A stretch of 64,000 nt of DNA from Saprospiraceae bacterium (GCA_016714785.1 JADKCC010000002.1:744001-808000), one strand, 5' to 3'. Positions 1 through 10,819 are shown, counted from the stretch's first letter. The notes: generated by a model from the sequence alone, not told the origin. Made by a program: numbers and translations.

Positions 1-149
1 CAGTAGTAGAAGGATACCCACATCATGAGATAGCTTCTATACTTGGCATTACTGAAAGTACTTCGAGATCAGCACTTTGTAAAGCGCGAAACAGAATGAT
101 AGAGTTAATCAATAAAAATGAAATCACATCATTGGCGAAAGTCGGATGA
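1..149 (+). CDS. ECF-type RNA polymerase sigma factor, C-terminal end (partial at window edge)
   Basis: Only the last 48 codons are inside the window, read in frame 3. The peptide contains the helix-turn-helix pattern of sigma-70 region 4 (GYPHHEIASILGITESTSRS, followed by ALCKARNRMIELI), the part that contacts the -35 (here -33) promoter element. The next gene starts 14 bases downstream on the same strand and has the layout of a sigma-factor companion, so the two probably form one regulatory unit. The N-terminal region 2 is outside the window, so group assignment rests on region 4 and on the neighbour. Confidence 0.8.
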   Translation, partial: VVEGYPHHEIASILGITESTSRSALCKARNRMIELINKNEITSLAKVG

Positions 150-163
150 TCAAAATATAGATT

Positions 164-1460
164 ATGGAATATAGAAAATTTGAACAACAAATATCCGAAA
201 CGCTTTACCACGACAAGGTAGATCTAGATATAAATGCGCTTATACAAGATATACATGGCGATAATAAAAAAAACCGGAAAGCAGTATGGTTTTGGTTTGC
301 AGGTATTGGCATTTTCGTTTTTGCAAGTACTTTTTTTCTATTGTCGCATACTTTTTTCATCCCCAAAATCAAAAATTGTCGCTTCCCGCTTAACACCAAG
401 TAGCGATATCCAAAACAGAACTGAAAATACTACTAAGGCATCGAATGATAAAAATAACGTCATCAATACAGTTGGTGAATCAAAAATAACAAATCAAGCA
501 AAAGAAAAAACAAGAAAGCAGTTGACTAAAAAAGACCATTTTAGTGTAATGGCTAATGAATCAGTTGAGTATAATACTGAAAAAAACAATGAAAATATTA
601 CACAAAATACAGTTGAAGCATCTAGGGCAAATGAATTAATAGGACAACTTTCAACCTTAGACTTTGCGGCTATTGATTTTAAAAGCAATAAAATAATTAA
701 AACGGATAAAATAGTTTGCCCTTCATTTTCAAACCGAAAAAAATTATTGGTAGAAATCATACCTGAAGTGGGTCTTTTCTTGCCTATGAAAAAATTGGAA
801 AATGGTACAAATGAAGAAAACAATATATTTACACTTCGGAATAATCAAGAAAAGACTTTGGAAGGCATCAATGCGGGACTTTATTTCCAATTAAAACGTG
901 AAAAATTTCCAATATCTCTCAAAGCTGGGTTGTCTTGGTCAAAGTTTACAGAAAAAATGCCCTTAAATTATAATTATACACGCAGCGATACTACCCAAGG
1001 AATTATCTCTATCACCTATTCACAGACTGGAGATACCATCACGACCATCATTGGAGACATCATTACAGAAAAAAGATTATCGGGCAGTAAAACAAGACAC
1101 CATAGTATCAGCCTTTGGGATCTTCCTATCTCTGTCGGTGTAGAAAAAAGATTTGGAAAGTGGTTTGCTGGTCTAGAAGCTGGTGCCATCATTAACCTTT
1201 CTATGAAGTCTGAAGGCAATATTTTGGCTACGGATACTTCCTTTGTTGCTGTCAATGTGCCGCAATCGCATTTTAGATCATCTTTGGGATTGAGTTATTT
1301 TGGTGGTGTACAAGTAGGAAAATATTTTATGAAAGTTGGTAGAATATACATCGCTGCAAGAGCTAGATTCATACCTACAACATTTAACATCGAAAGTAAT
1401 CCTATCAAACAAAGTTATCATTTTGCAGGAATAAATCTAGGCTACGTTTGGTCATTTTAG
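164..1460 (+). CDS. Sigma-companion protein: N-terminal TM segment, low-complexity linker, C-terminal outer-membrane-type beta-barrel; one frameshift
   Basis: Two overlapping reading frames make one protein. The first (from ATG 164) gives a short charged cytosolic head of about 40 residues and a TM helix (AVWFWFAGIGIFVFASTFFL). The second continues from about base 350-360 with a Ser/Thr/Asn/Lys-rich linker and a C-terminal half of alternating aromatic strands ending in Phe (GINLGYVWSF), typical of small outer-membrane barrels. The join lies in a T-run (about 351-357) and needs one base removed, so a sequencing indel is likely. In Bacteroidota such proteins often follow ECF sigma genes; an anti-sigma-like role for the head is an inference. 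I do not recognise a named family. Confidence 0.6.
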
Positions 1461-1467
1461 GGGTATT

Positions 1468-1497
1468 TTTGGTTTTTGTAACTAAAATGTACCTTTG
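1468..1497 (+). promoter_or_regulatory. Bacteroidota-type promoter for truA (TTTG, 18 bases, TACCTTTG)
   Basis: TTTG at 1468-1471 and TACCTTTG at 1490-1497 match the -33 and -7 (TAnnTTTG) boxes of Bacteroidota housekeeping promoters, with an 18-base spacer. Transcription would begin around 1501-1504. That lies downstream of the TTG at 1495, so the GTG at 1516 is the more credible truA start. Confidence 0.6.
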
Positions 1498-1515
1498 TGT
1501 CTCAAAAATAGACTT

Positions 1516-2283
1516 GTGTCCAGATATTTTATCAAACTCTCTTACTGTGGGACTGCTTACAATGGATGGCAGTCACAGCCTCATAAAGGTACTAAAACTG
1601 TACAAGATGCAATAGAAAAAGCTTTAGGTACTTATTTGAGACAAACAATAGATATTACAGGTTGTGGTCGTACAGATACAGGAGTCCATGCAAAAGATTA
1701 TTATGCACATTTTGATAGTGAAACAGTGGGAGATATTGATACACTTATATATCGAGTCAATAAAATCTTACCAAATGATATTGCTATACATGATATTATA
1801 AAAGTCCATGACGCAGCTCATGCTAGATTTGATGCTAGTTCCCGATCTTATCAATACCATTTACATACATCAAAGTCACCTTTTGCTGATAGGTCATATT
1901 ATTACTTTTATGATCAACCAAATGTCGAAATACTCAATGATGCCGCTTCCATTCTTTTAGAATACACAGATTTTACTACTTTTTGTAAGGTAAATAGCGA
2001 TGTACATACAATGAACTGCGACATTAAAGAGTGCTATTGGGAACAACATGGGGAGCATTTTGCATTTCACATCACTGCGGATAGGTTTTTACGTGGTATG
2101 ATTCGCCTTATTGTCGGAATGTGTCTTCAAGTATCTCGTGGTAAACTCACTATAGATGAAGTTAGGAAAGCACTGGAAGAAAAACGCAGGATTGGTCAAG
2201 ACTGGAGTGTTCCAGCTATAGGATTGGTGCTTTGCGATATTAAATATCCTTATTTAAACGATTTGGAACTGATTGTTATGTGA
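1516..2283 (+). CDS. truA: tRNA pseudouridine(38-40) synthase TruA
   Basis: Isomerises uridines 38-40 in the anticodon stem-loop of tRNAs. The protein has the TruA N-terminal core (YFIKLSYCGTAYNGWQ) and the catalytic-aspartate motif GRTDTGVHA, followed by the family pattern FDASSRSYQY and the C-terminal block FLRGMIRLIVG. About 255 residues is normal for the family. The frame is also open from a TTG at 1495, but that codon overlaps the -7 promoter box, so GTG 1516 (reading VSRYFIKL) is chosen. It is a monocistronic-looking gene followed by a 140-base gap before purD. Confidence 0.93.
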   Translation: MSRYFIKLSYCGTAYNGWQSQPHKGTKTVQDAIEKALGTYLRQTIDITGCGRTDTGVHAKDYYAHFDSETVGDIDTLIYRVNKILPNDIAIHDIIKVHDAAHARFDASSRSYQYHLHTSKSPFADRSYYYFYDQPNVEILNDAASILLEYTDFTTFCKVNSDVHTMNCDIKECYWEQHGEHFAFHITADRFLRGMIRLIVGMCLQVSRGKLTIDEVRKALEEKRRIGQDWSVPAIGLVLCDIKYPYLNDLELIVM

Positions 2284-2399
2284 AGGATATGATTCTGATT
2301 ATATCAGTAAATTATGAATTGAAATCACAGATTGAAAAACAAAACTACATCTCCTACAAATAGCAAGTGTTTAATGCAATGACATTTATAGCTATTGTC

Positions 2400-2407
2400 T
2401 ATTTTTG
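2400..2407 (+). promoter_or_regulatory. -7 box (TATTTTTG) upstream of purD
   Basis: TATTTTTG matches TAnnTTTG and sits 19 bases before the ATG of purD at 2427. I do not see a convincing -33 TTG at the expected distance. Confidence 0.45.
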
Positions 2408-2426
2408 CGCATAAATCCATATTTTG

Positions 2427-3692
2427 ATGAATATACTAATCATTGGCGCTGGTGGTAGAGAACATGCCATAGCTCAAAAAGTATCCGAAAGTCCACATTG
2501 CGTCAAGTTATATATCGCTCCTGGCAATCCAGGCACTGCCAAATGTGGTCAAAACATAGACTTTAAAGTGTCAGATATATCAAGGATTAAAAATTTCTGT
2601 CTAACGAATGATATTTCTATGGTCATCGTTGGGCCAGAAGGACCTTTGGTAGATGGAATTACGGATGCATTTAGATCTGAAGAAACTAGACACATTGGTA
2701 TCATAGGTCCAGATGCTTATGCTGCTCAGCTGGAAGGTAGCAAGGCTTTTGCCAAAAAATTTATGCAGAAGTACCGCATTCCAACAGCCGCTTACTTGGA
2801 AGTAAATCAACAAAACATGGCAGAAGGATTGTCATTTTTAGAAACACTTACTCCACCCTTTGTATTGAAGGCAGATGGATTGGCAGCAGGTAAAGGCGTA
2901 CTTATCATAGCAGATATCAATGAAGCAAAAGCAGAACTTCAAGCTATGTTGTCTGGCAAATTTGGACAAGCATCGACTACTGTGGTCATCGAAGAATTTT
3001 TGAGTGGAATCGAGTTTTCTGTCTTTGCACTTACTGATGGAAAAGATTATGTATTATTGCCTGAAGCCAAAGACTATAAACGCATAGGTGAAGGTGATAC
3101 TGGACTAAACACAGGTGGAATGGGAGCTATATCGCCAGTTCCTTTTGTGGATGAAGCATTATGGCAAAAGGTCAAAGATAAAATTGTCAAACCAACCATC
3201 GATGGCCTTCATCATGAAAAAATGGATTATACAGGTTTTGTGTTTTTTGGTCTTATCAAAGTCAATAATGAACCGTATGTAATAGAATACAATTGCAGAT
3301 TGGGAGATCCTGAAACAGAAGTCGTTATACCTCGTATTGAAGATGATTTAGTGGTATTATTTCAAGCAGCCATCAATAAAAAATTGAGCAGCCAAAAACT
3401 GAATATTACCCAACAATTTGCTGCTACTGTCATGATGGTTTCTGGAGGTTATCCTGAAGATTTTGAAAAAAATAAAGTCATTTTGGGATTGAATGAAGTA
3501 AATGGTAGCATGGTATATCACGCAGGTACGATAGAAAAGGATGGTCAGATAGTAACTGCTGGAGGACGCGTTTTGGCCATCACTACTATTCATGAAGACT
3601 TTAGGAAAGCGATAGCGATCTCATTGTCCAATGCTGATAAAATTAATTTTGATGGTAAATATTACAGAAAAGACATAGGTTTTGACCTTTAA
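2427..3692 (+). CDS. purD: Phosphoribosylamine--glycine ligase (GARS)
   Basis: Second step of de novo purine synthesis: ATP-dependent joining of phosphoribosylamine and glycine. An ATP-grasp enzyme: N-terminal GGREHAIA motif, phosphate-binding PGNPGTAKCGQN, the ATP-grasp core with LKADGLAAGKGV and GIEFSVFALTDG, the GDTGLNTGGMGAISP loop and metal-binding YVIEYNCRLGDPETE. The length of 421 residues is normal. The frame is open one codon earlier (TTG 2424), but ATG 2427 (MNILIIGAGG) is the natural start. Only 12 bases separate it from murF-alr, so co-transcription is likely. Confidence 0.95.
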   Translation: MNILIIGAGGREHAIAQKVSESPHCVKLYIAPGNPGTAKCGQNIDFKVSDISRIKNFCLTNDISMVIVGPEGPLVDGITDAFRSEETRHIGIIGPDAYAAQLEGSKAFAKKFMQKYRIPTAAYLEVNQQNMAEGLSFLETLTPPFVLKADGLAAGKGVLIIADINEAKAELQAMLSGKFGQASTTVVIEEFLSGIEFSVFALTDGKDYVLLPEAKDYKRIGEGDTGLNTGGMGAISPVPFVDEALWQKVKDKIVKPTIDGLHHEKMDYTGFVFFGLIKVNNEPYVIEYNCRLGDPETEVVIPRIEDDLVVLFQAAINKKLSSQKLNITQQFAATVMMVSGGYPEDFEKNKVILGLNEVNGSMVYHAGTIEKDGQIVTAGGRVLAITTIHEDFRKAIAISLSNADKINFDGKYYRKDIGFDL

Positions 3693-3704
3693 ACATTACT
3701 TGAA

Positions 3705-6178
3705 ATGTACACAGCGGAGTCAATAGCTCAAATACTTGGAACTGATTTATCTTTATTATCTGATAAATCAGCTGAGATTCGTTTTCTATCCATGGATACG
3801 CGCAAAATCGACCAAGCAGGAGCCACTTTATTTTTGCATTGTCAGGAAGTATGCACGATGGTCATGATTTCATCCATGAAGCTTTAGATAAAGGAATAAA
3901 AAACATTGTAGTTGAAAAAAATCCTGGATTGCTTTCTGCCAATGTGAATGTGTTTTTGGTAGAAAATAGCCTAAGAGCTATGCAGAAACTGGCTGCATAT
4001 CATAGAAAATCATTCGAACACCTTCAGGTAGTAGGGATCACAGGTAGCAATGGAAAAACCACAATCAAAGAGTGGTTGTACCAAATGATTCATGATCGAC
4101 AAGTGGTCAAAAGTCCTAAGAGTTACAATTCACAAACGGGTGTAGCTCTTTCCGTATGGCAGATCAAAGTTAGTGACCAAATAGGTATTTTCGAAGCGGG
4201 TATTTCTCAGCCCGGAGAGATGGAAGCCTTAGAAAAGATCATACGACCACAGATCGGATTGTTTACTTTGCTTGGTGATGCACATTCAGAAGGGTTCAAT
4301 AGTCTGGCCCAAAAGCTAGAAGAAAAATTACTACTATTTGCTCATTCTGATACCATCATTTATGAAGAAGACGATTTGATAGTCAGTATGGCCATTAGAG
4401 AAAGGTATAAAGACCGAAATCTCTTAAGTTGGGGCTGGAGTCAAAATTCGAGCCTTTTTCAGGTGGTAGAAATAGAAAAATCCAACTACCAAACAAGAGT
4501 AACCATAAATTTTAAAGGAAAAATAGAAACAGTCATAGTTCCCTTTTCTGATACGGCTTCGTTGGAAAATGCTTTACACTGTATAGCCATTTTGCTGGTA
4601 TTACAATATGATTTTTTTACAATTAAAGAAACCTTATTCAAACTGCAGAATATACCTATGCGGTTAGAAATGAAAAATGGAATCCAAAACAGCATTTTAA
4701 TAAACGACACCTATAATGCTGATATCCAATCATTTAAAATTGCATTGGAATTTCTTAGTCAGCAAGCGGGAGGCAAAGAAAAAGTTGTTATTCTTTCAGA
4801 TTTTATGCAGACTGGGCTCAAAATGGAAGATTTGAATCACCAGTTGGCCGATTTTATCCAAACACATAATGTTGCACATGTCATCGGTGTAGGGAAATCT
4901 TCGAAAAATCTAGAGAAGTATCTAGATCCTTTCATTCTTTTCTCCACTTTTGACACAACGGACCAATTGATAAACGCCTTATCGGACTTTAATTTCCAAC
5001 AAAAAGCGATACTCGTCAAAGGAGCCCGTGCTTTCCAATTGGAAAAAGTCATCAATGCACTTTCTGACAAAGCACATACTGCAACATTGGAAACGGACTT
5101 GCAAGCTATAGAACATAATCTGAAAATATTTTCGCAACATCTGCAGCCTGCCACACAAATCATAGCTGTCATCAAAGCATCGGCTTATGGCAGTGGAAGT
5201 GAAGAATTGGCTAGATTTCTTGAGTTCAAAAAAGTAGCTTACTTAGCCGTTGCGTTTATAGATGAAGGAGTGCAGCTAAGAAAATCGGGCGTACTCTTAC
5301 CCATCATCATACTCAATCCTGATCGCAATGGTGTCATAGATATGATAAAGTATGATTTGGAGCCTGAAGTATATAGTCTAGAGCAATTGGAAGAGATAGT
5401 CTCATTGTTGATAAATAAAAAAAATGGAAAATTTAACATCCATATCAAATTAGATACCGGAATGCACCGATTAGGATTTATGTCTGAAGATTGGGACCAT
5501 TTATGCGACATCTTAGTAGAACATGAAAAGCAGATATGTGTAAAGTCCATTTTCAGCCATCTCAGTAGTAGTGAAGATCCAGAAGATGATGACTACACCC
5601 ATCAGCAAGCCCAAAAATTGATCATTGGCTATGATTTTATTTCCAAAAGAATTAAATATCAACCTGCTCGACACATATTAAATTCATCCGGAATTATCCG
5701 TTTTCCTGAATACCATTTTGACCTGGTAAGGCTTGGATTGGGACTTTATGGCATAGACGGTACGGGACAATTTAGCAATAAACTCGAAAAAGTACATACT
5801 TTGAAAGCCACAGTAGTCCAAATAAAAAACATCAAACAATCAGACAGTGTAGGTTACAACAGGAAAGGCAAACCCGCTATGGATGGAAGGATAGCCATCA
5901 TCAATATAGGCTATGCTGACGGTCTGATGCGCCTTGCCGGCAATGAAAAATACACTGTCAAGATCAATGGAAAAGACTATCCTATCATTGGCAATGTATG
6001 TATGGATCTGACAATAATAGATATTCATCAAGATAGTGCAATACGAATAGGTGATGAAGCCATCATATTTGGCAAAGATAAACCTGTAGAAAAACTAGCA
6101 GAAGTATGTCAAACCATACCTTATGAAGTACTCAGTCGTATATCAGGTAGGGTAAGGCGGCTGTATGTGCAAGGGTAG
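3705..6178 (+). CDS. murF-alr: Bifunctional UDP-MurNAc-tripeptide--D-Ala-D-Ala ligase / alanine racemase (MurF-Alr fusion); one frameshift
   Basis: Links two peptidoglycan precursor steps: the Alr half makes D-alanine and the MurF half adds D-Ala-D-Ala to the UDP-MurNAc tripeptide. N-terminal residues 1-450 are Mur ligase (ATP loop GITGSNGKTT, central domain NDTYNADIQSF, C-terminal VKGARAFQLE). The rest is a PLP racemase: PLP-lysine region VIKASAYGSG, substrate region DTGMHRLGF, catalytic-tyrosine region SVGYNRKG, and VCMDLTIID. The fusion is characteristic of Bacteroidota. Frames starting at 3705 and 3839 overlap; they join if one T is added to the T-run near 3834, restoring FALSGSMHDGHDF. 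A sequence error is more likely than a real mutation in this essential gene. Confidence 0.9.
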
Positions 6179-6236
6179 GATGTGTGGTTTATTATTATTT
6201 TTGGCACAATAAATGCCGAGATATTATTGAATACCA

Positions 6237-6244
6237 TATCTTTG
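6237..6244 (+). promoter_or_regulatory. -7 box (TATCTTTG) directly before the ATPase gene
   Basis: TATCTTTG fits TAnnTTTG and ends only 4 bases before the ATG at 6249, so the transcript would be leaderless or nearly so. No clear -33 box is seen. Confidence 0.5.
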
Positions 6245-6248
6245 TATT

Positions 6249-7600
6249 ATGAAGATCAAAAAAATAAAGTTTGAAAATTTCCGATTGTTTGAAAATCTGG
6301 AAGTCAATTTTCCTGATTCTAATTTCATTGTTCTCATAGGTAACAATGGAGCGGGAAAGACTAGTATTTTGGATGGGATTGCTTTGAGCTTTCTTCACTT
6401 TACACAAGAAGTAATTTCTGTTTCAGAAAAATATAATTTACCTAGGGATTCTTGGTTTGAAAAGGATTATATCAGGATTGGAAAAGATGAAAGTCATGTA
6501 GAAATCAACTTTGACTTTAATATACCTTCGCAACTTGATCGTTTTAGCCCAAATGATGCATCAAAAAAAATATCTATCTTAAAAAATAGACATGAAAATG
6601 GGTTCAAATTTGAAAAACATCCAAGTGGATTCGTAAATGAATTGAAGAATTTGGTGAAATCAAAGAAACTCCAAAATCTTCCAGTAATTGCATACTACAA
6701 TGTAAATAGAACTGTAACAACAGAAAGTGATAAAAAGGAAAATCAGCAAGAATCCATTTATGATGAAAAATTACAAGCTTTCATAAAAACTTTAAATCTT
6801 AGTTCACCAATTTTTAAAGATTTTGAGCAATGGTTTATAAAACAAGAAGTCAAAGAAAACGCACTCAAAGTTAATAAGGGTAACTTAGACCTTTTTTTAC
6901 CAGCTTTAAAAAATATTCGCACTGCGTTAGAAACATATTTATCTGTCATTGAATCTAATAAGTATGGTAAAATAAATATCTTGCGAGAAAGTGAAATGAA
7001 CGCCAATTTTACAGAGAATACATATGAATACTTATCTCTTGAAAAAGAAGGAAGTATTTTAAAATATACCCAATTATCTTCTGGTGAAAAAATGGTCATC
7101 TTATTAGTAGTGGACATAGCACGCAGACTGACTATAGCCAATGAAAACAGTGAAGTTGCTTTAGATGGTGAGGGTATTGTACTAATCGACGAGCTAGAAT
7201 TACATCTTCATCCTAACTGGCAGCTGAAGATAGTAAAAGCACTAAAGGCAACTTTCCCTAAGGTACAGTTTATTGCTACTACGCATTCGCCGAAAGTGAT
7301 TACAAGTTTAGAGCAACAAGATGTATTAGTACTCGAAAATGGGAAAGTGTATAATATTAATCAAAACCCATTAGGAAGAGATGATAACAGTGCTCTAGAA
7401 GAATTTATGGATTCATCAAAGAGGCCAAAGAAATAGAAAGCAAAATTTCAGAAATATTTGATAAACTATCTAACAAAAATATTGATTATGAAATTATTGA
7501 GTCTGACATCGAAAAGCTTAAAACTATTTTGAGTGCTGATGATCCTATTTTTGTTCGCTTTAATGCCATTATAGAGAGAAAGAAGCTACTGCAAGTATGA
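6249..7600 (+). CDS. Septu-like (PtuA-type) ABC/AAA ATPase of a predicted defence pair; one frameshift near the 3' end
   Basis: A RecF/SMC-like ATPase of the AAA_21 type. Walker A is GNNGAGKTS (residues about 31-39), the ABC signature-like loop is LSSGEKM (about 277), Walker B is GIVLIDELELHLHP, and the H-loop region is ATTHSPKV. The N-terminal start MKIKKIKFENFRLF is the classic opening of this class. The frame stops at 7436, but the next frame continues an acidic/helical tail (from about 7412) to a TGA at 7598-7600 that overlaps the HNH gene's ATG (ATGA), giving about 450 residues. The overlap implies translational coupling. In Septu systems PtuA oligomerises and delivers the PtuB nuclease; that role is inferred here. 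Confidence 0.78.
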
Positions 7601-8268
7601 AGTTTATTGTAAAAGGTGAATCACCCAATGAATTTGAAGCTTGGAAGGAATATCGGAAACCAACAAGGTGGAATCATTTACATAGTAATCTGCCAGAATA
7701 TCCAGAAAAAGATGTAGTAAATTATTCTCGAGCTCAACTTAGAGCCGTTTTACATAACGAACAAAACGGACTGTGTTGCTATTGTAATGCAAAAATTGAA
7801 GATGATCACACTTCTCCAATCGAACATCTTGAGCCAAGAGAAGGTGATACTCAATCTGAAAGAATTTTTGACTACAACAATTTATTGCTTTCCTGCAATG
7901 GTGGCCAAAAAGTAAATACAAATCCAAAAGTATTACATTGTGATGCAAATAAAAAAACAAAATCCATTGCTTTAACACCGCTTATGCCCGAATGTGAAAC
8001 TGAAATTTATTTTACAGAGGATGGGGAGATTAATGCTAACACTGACAGAGCCACCAAAACAGTAAATGCTTTAAACCTCCATCATATTTCTTTAGACAAT
8101 AAAAGAAGAGCTGCAATAATACCTTATCTCTACTCAGATTTCGAAAATGATAACCCAAAGGAAATTTTACCTACAGACGAAATAAGGCAAAGTTTTACAC
8201 TGTTACAACAAAATCATGGTATTGCATATTGGTCGGCCATTGTATCGGTATTGAGAAGATATTTGTAG
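7597..8268 (+). CDS. HNH endonuclease of the TIGR02646/PtuB type, partner of the upstream ATPase
   Basis: 223 residues starting in a 4-base overlap with the ATPase stop codon. The nuclease core is visible: a CxxC knuckle in NGLCCYCNAKIE, then IEHLEPR containing the first histidine of the HNH motif, FDYNNLLLSCNGG with the Asn and a second Cys, and LHCDANK with another Cys. This spacing is that of the retron/Septu-associated HNH family. The C-terminal third (NALNLHHISLDNKRRA onward) is typical of the same family. Together with the ATPase this fits a Septu-like anti-phage module; no reverse transcriptase is nearby, so it is not a retron effector pair in this window. Confidence 0.8.
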   Translation: MKFIVKGESPNEFEAWKEYRKPTRWNHLHSNLPEYPEKDVVNYSRAQLRAVLHNEQNGLCCYCNAKIEDDHTSPIEHLEPREGDTQSERIFDYNNLLLSCNGGQKVNTNPKVLHCDANKKTKSIALTPLMPECETEIYFTEDGEINANTDRATKTVNALNLHHISLDNKRRAAIIPYLYSDFENDNPKEILPTDEIRQSFTLLQQNHGIAYWSAIVSVLRRYL

Positions 8269-8284
8269 GTAAGTTTGAATTTAA

Positions 8285-10647
8285 TCACTCTTCATCCAAA
8301 CTTGATTTCTTATTTTCACGATACCGATCAAAATAATCTATACCAAATACTTTTGTAAAATCAAGTAATCCGCAATTTTTAGAATTTAAGTTTTCCAACC
8401 AATTCCTAATATCAAAATAAGGTGTTTCTTTATGTTTATCCATAGGAATAAAACTAAGCCAATCTTGTGGCGAAAACAATCCTACAAGATAATAGTAATC
8501 AGGATCAGAACGATTGACAGATGTTCTGCTTCCTCCTTCTGGAGTGTAAGAAACAGAATTTTTTATTACATTTAAGAAATTTTCTGAAATTGTATCTCTA
8601 ATGATTTCGATAAATTTGTCTTTAAATTCAGTTCGATTTTCTGCTTTGCTGTTTTTTGTAGAATGGTAAACCTTCCAAAAATAATCATCTATTTCTTTCT
8701 TAAAATATTCAGAATATAAATCTATCAAGTATTGATTAACAGCAGCATTTTTGTTTTTTAAATCTGCTAAAAAATTAATTTTATCTTTAATTTCAAAAGT
8801 TTCGATTTTTGTTTTTAGATCTTCAAATGATGGATAAGTATCGTAGTCGTAGATTTTATACTTATTATTATATAACCATAAATTGTTTTGATCTTTATAT
8901 AAGAGCTCAATAAAAGTTGTTTTTAGCCAGTCATTTTGATTTTTGCTGAGCATTTCGTCAATTTTTTTAATTAAACTATTTTTGTTGTTTTCTGTAATAT
9001 GGTTGTCCAATGTTACTCTATTTTCATTAGTGACTGCATCATCCAAAATGGCTGTAGAAAACTCTTTTTCATGTAAAGAATATTTAAAATATTTTTGGAA
9101 TTCTTCCGCATTTATTTTGTATTCTGTTTTGTATCTAAATTCTTAAAAAAATTATTCAATAATGATTTAGAGTTAATTTTAGTCGCGAAAGTGTCCACGT
9201 AATTATCAAAAGTTTCTATATTTATGTTGTTTTTACCTCTCATTACCGTAGTATAACCGATAGAGTTATATTTATTAAGTATAGAATCTGGGCTTTTGAT
9301 AATAAAATCATAAAAAACAGGATCAACAATTTTCAAATACTCAATTTGCATAAGAGCCTTAATATTGTAATCTTGGATATTTTCTTTGTTAAAGAATACT
9401 TTTAATGAGTTAATTAATTGGAATAGTATTCTTTTTGAATCTATTGGGAAAGTCCAGTCTATATAAGCCTTTATTTTAATATCAAAGTGAGATTTTACGA
9501 GAGCTTTATATTACTTGTAATAGGAGTAATCTGAATTACTAGGCATAAACAATCGCATCTGGAATATCTTATCCAAATATTCTACAGCTCTATCCGTTGC
9601 AATTTTACCTTTGACTTTTCCTTCAATTTGATCAGCAACGTAATCAATATCAAATCCCAATATAAAAAAGGTATTGGCAATATCAAAGGAATTACGAATA
9701 GTTTTGAAGACTTCAAGTATCTCATCACCGTCCAAACGATCTAGGTCGTCTAGAAAAATGACAAGTTTTTTATTTTGATCTTTTAGTGCTTTGCCTATTT
9801 CTTCTCTATATTCATTTATAGATTTTTCTGTTGAAAATCCAATTAGTAAATTTGGTATTACTTTATACCATGGGTTTTCATCTACACCTTGTAGGGACAC
9901 CATAAGACCTTTAAATTTTTCTTGCAATTCTTTTTCATTCGCGAGCTCATGACTAATTGTTTTCAACAAATCAAGTCCTATGATCTTATCTTCTTTAAAG
10001 TCCCATGGATTGTAGTTGACAGTGATAAATTTTACTTTTTTATCATCAACTTCTCTGTCCATTTCTCCTTTTATCAGATTCAAAAAGGAAGTCTTTCCGC
10101 TTCCCCATGCTCCTGTGACTGCAATATTAAATGCACGTTTATTGACTGTTTTTCTGATTTCCGATACAATACTCTTAGCATAATCTTTTCTAGCAAACCT
10201 ATCGTTTTCTTCATCTGATTCTATTGGGTCATCTGATATTAGGCCTTGGTTGATATATTCACCTTCACAATTTTTAATAATTTCTTTGATTACATTAAAC
10301 AAAATAATAATTAAATAAAACAGAGAAAGAATAATCAAATATACATTATAATTATTAATATCATGAAAATAGCAACCTAACCAAATTATTATCGGAAATA
10401 TCCACTTTAATGTGTTTTGTTGAAGTTGTTCATTTGATATTGATATGCTGCCCAATATAAATATTATGATCAGAACTATAAGAGCATTCGGATTAAATAT
10501 ATCAAAAGGAAACCACTCAATAGTTTTTCTAAAATAAGTCTCTTGCAATAAAAGGGGCAAAAAGACCAAAAAGCACCAAAAGAAATTTATTAAATCCAAC
10601 TTCGGCTTTAAGGCATCTAATAAAGTCTTATGGGTTTTCATCTTCAT
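8285..10647 (-). CDS. KAP-family P-loop NTPase with four N-terminal TM segments; interrupted by one in-frame stop and one frameshift
   Basis: Read from 10647 down. The first 125 residues hold two TM hairpins (four hydrophobic stretches such as LINFFWCFLVFLPLLL and VYLIILSLFYLIIILF), then a KAP NTPase: Walker A GAWGSGKTS, NYNPWDFKEDKI, Walker B LVIFLDDLDRLDGDEI, and VFKTIRNSFDIANTFFILGFD. The TM hairpins within a P-loop ATPase are the hallmark of KAP proteins, several of which act in phage exclusion. A TAA at 9511-9513 interrupts the same frame, which then continues as YKALVKSHFDIKIKAY. A frameshift near 9120-9130 (A-run) leads to the last segment ending at 8285. Joined length is about 787 residues. 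It converges on the HNH gene with a 16-base gap. Confidence 0.7.
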
Positions 10648-10723
10648 TAATCATATTAAATTATCTGTAAAGATATGGTTTTTTGAATCTATTTAATCTA
10701 CATAAAGTATTTAAAATTAGTTC

Positions 10724-10769
10724 CCAACGATTCCGTTGTCAATTATTTTGCCAACGGATTTGGTGTCAA
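10724..10769. repeat. Two imperfect 19-base direct repeats in the divergent KAP/TonB-C intergenic region
   Basis: CCAACGATTCCGTTGTCAA at 10724-10742 and CCAACGGATTTGGTGTCAA at 10751-10769 share 14 of 19 positions, starts 27 bases apart. They lie between two divergent genes, so an operator is possible, but no regulator is recognised. Confidence 0.35.
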
Positions 10770-10819
10770 ATTGCCATAAGCTAATAGAAAAATATTTTTA
10801 CCAATTATAAATATATCGT

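Noticed and set aside
6249..8268. ATPase-HNH pair as part of a retron
   Set aside because: No reverse transcriptase gene or msr/msd-like structure is seen upstream (murF-alr) or downstream (KAP gene).
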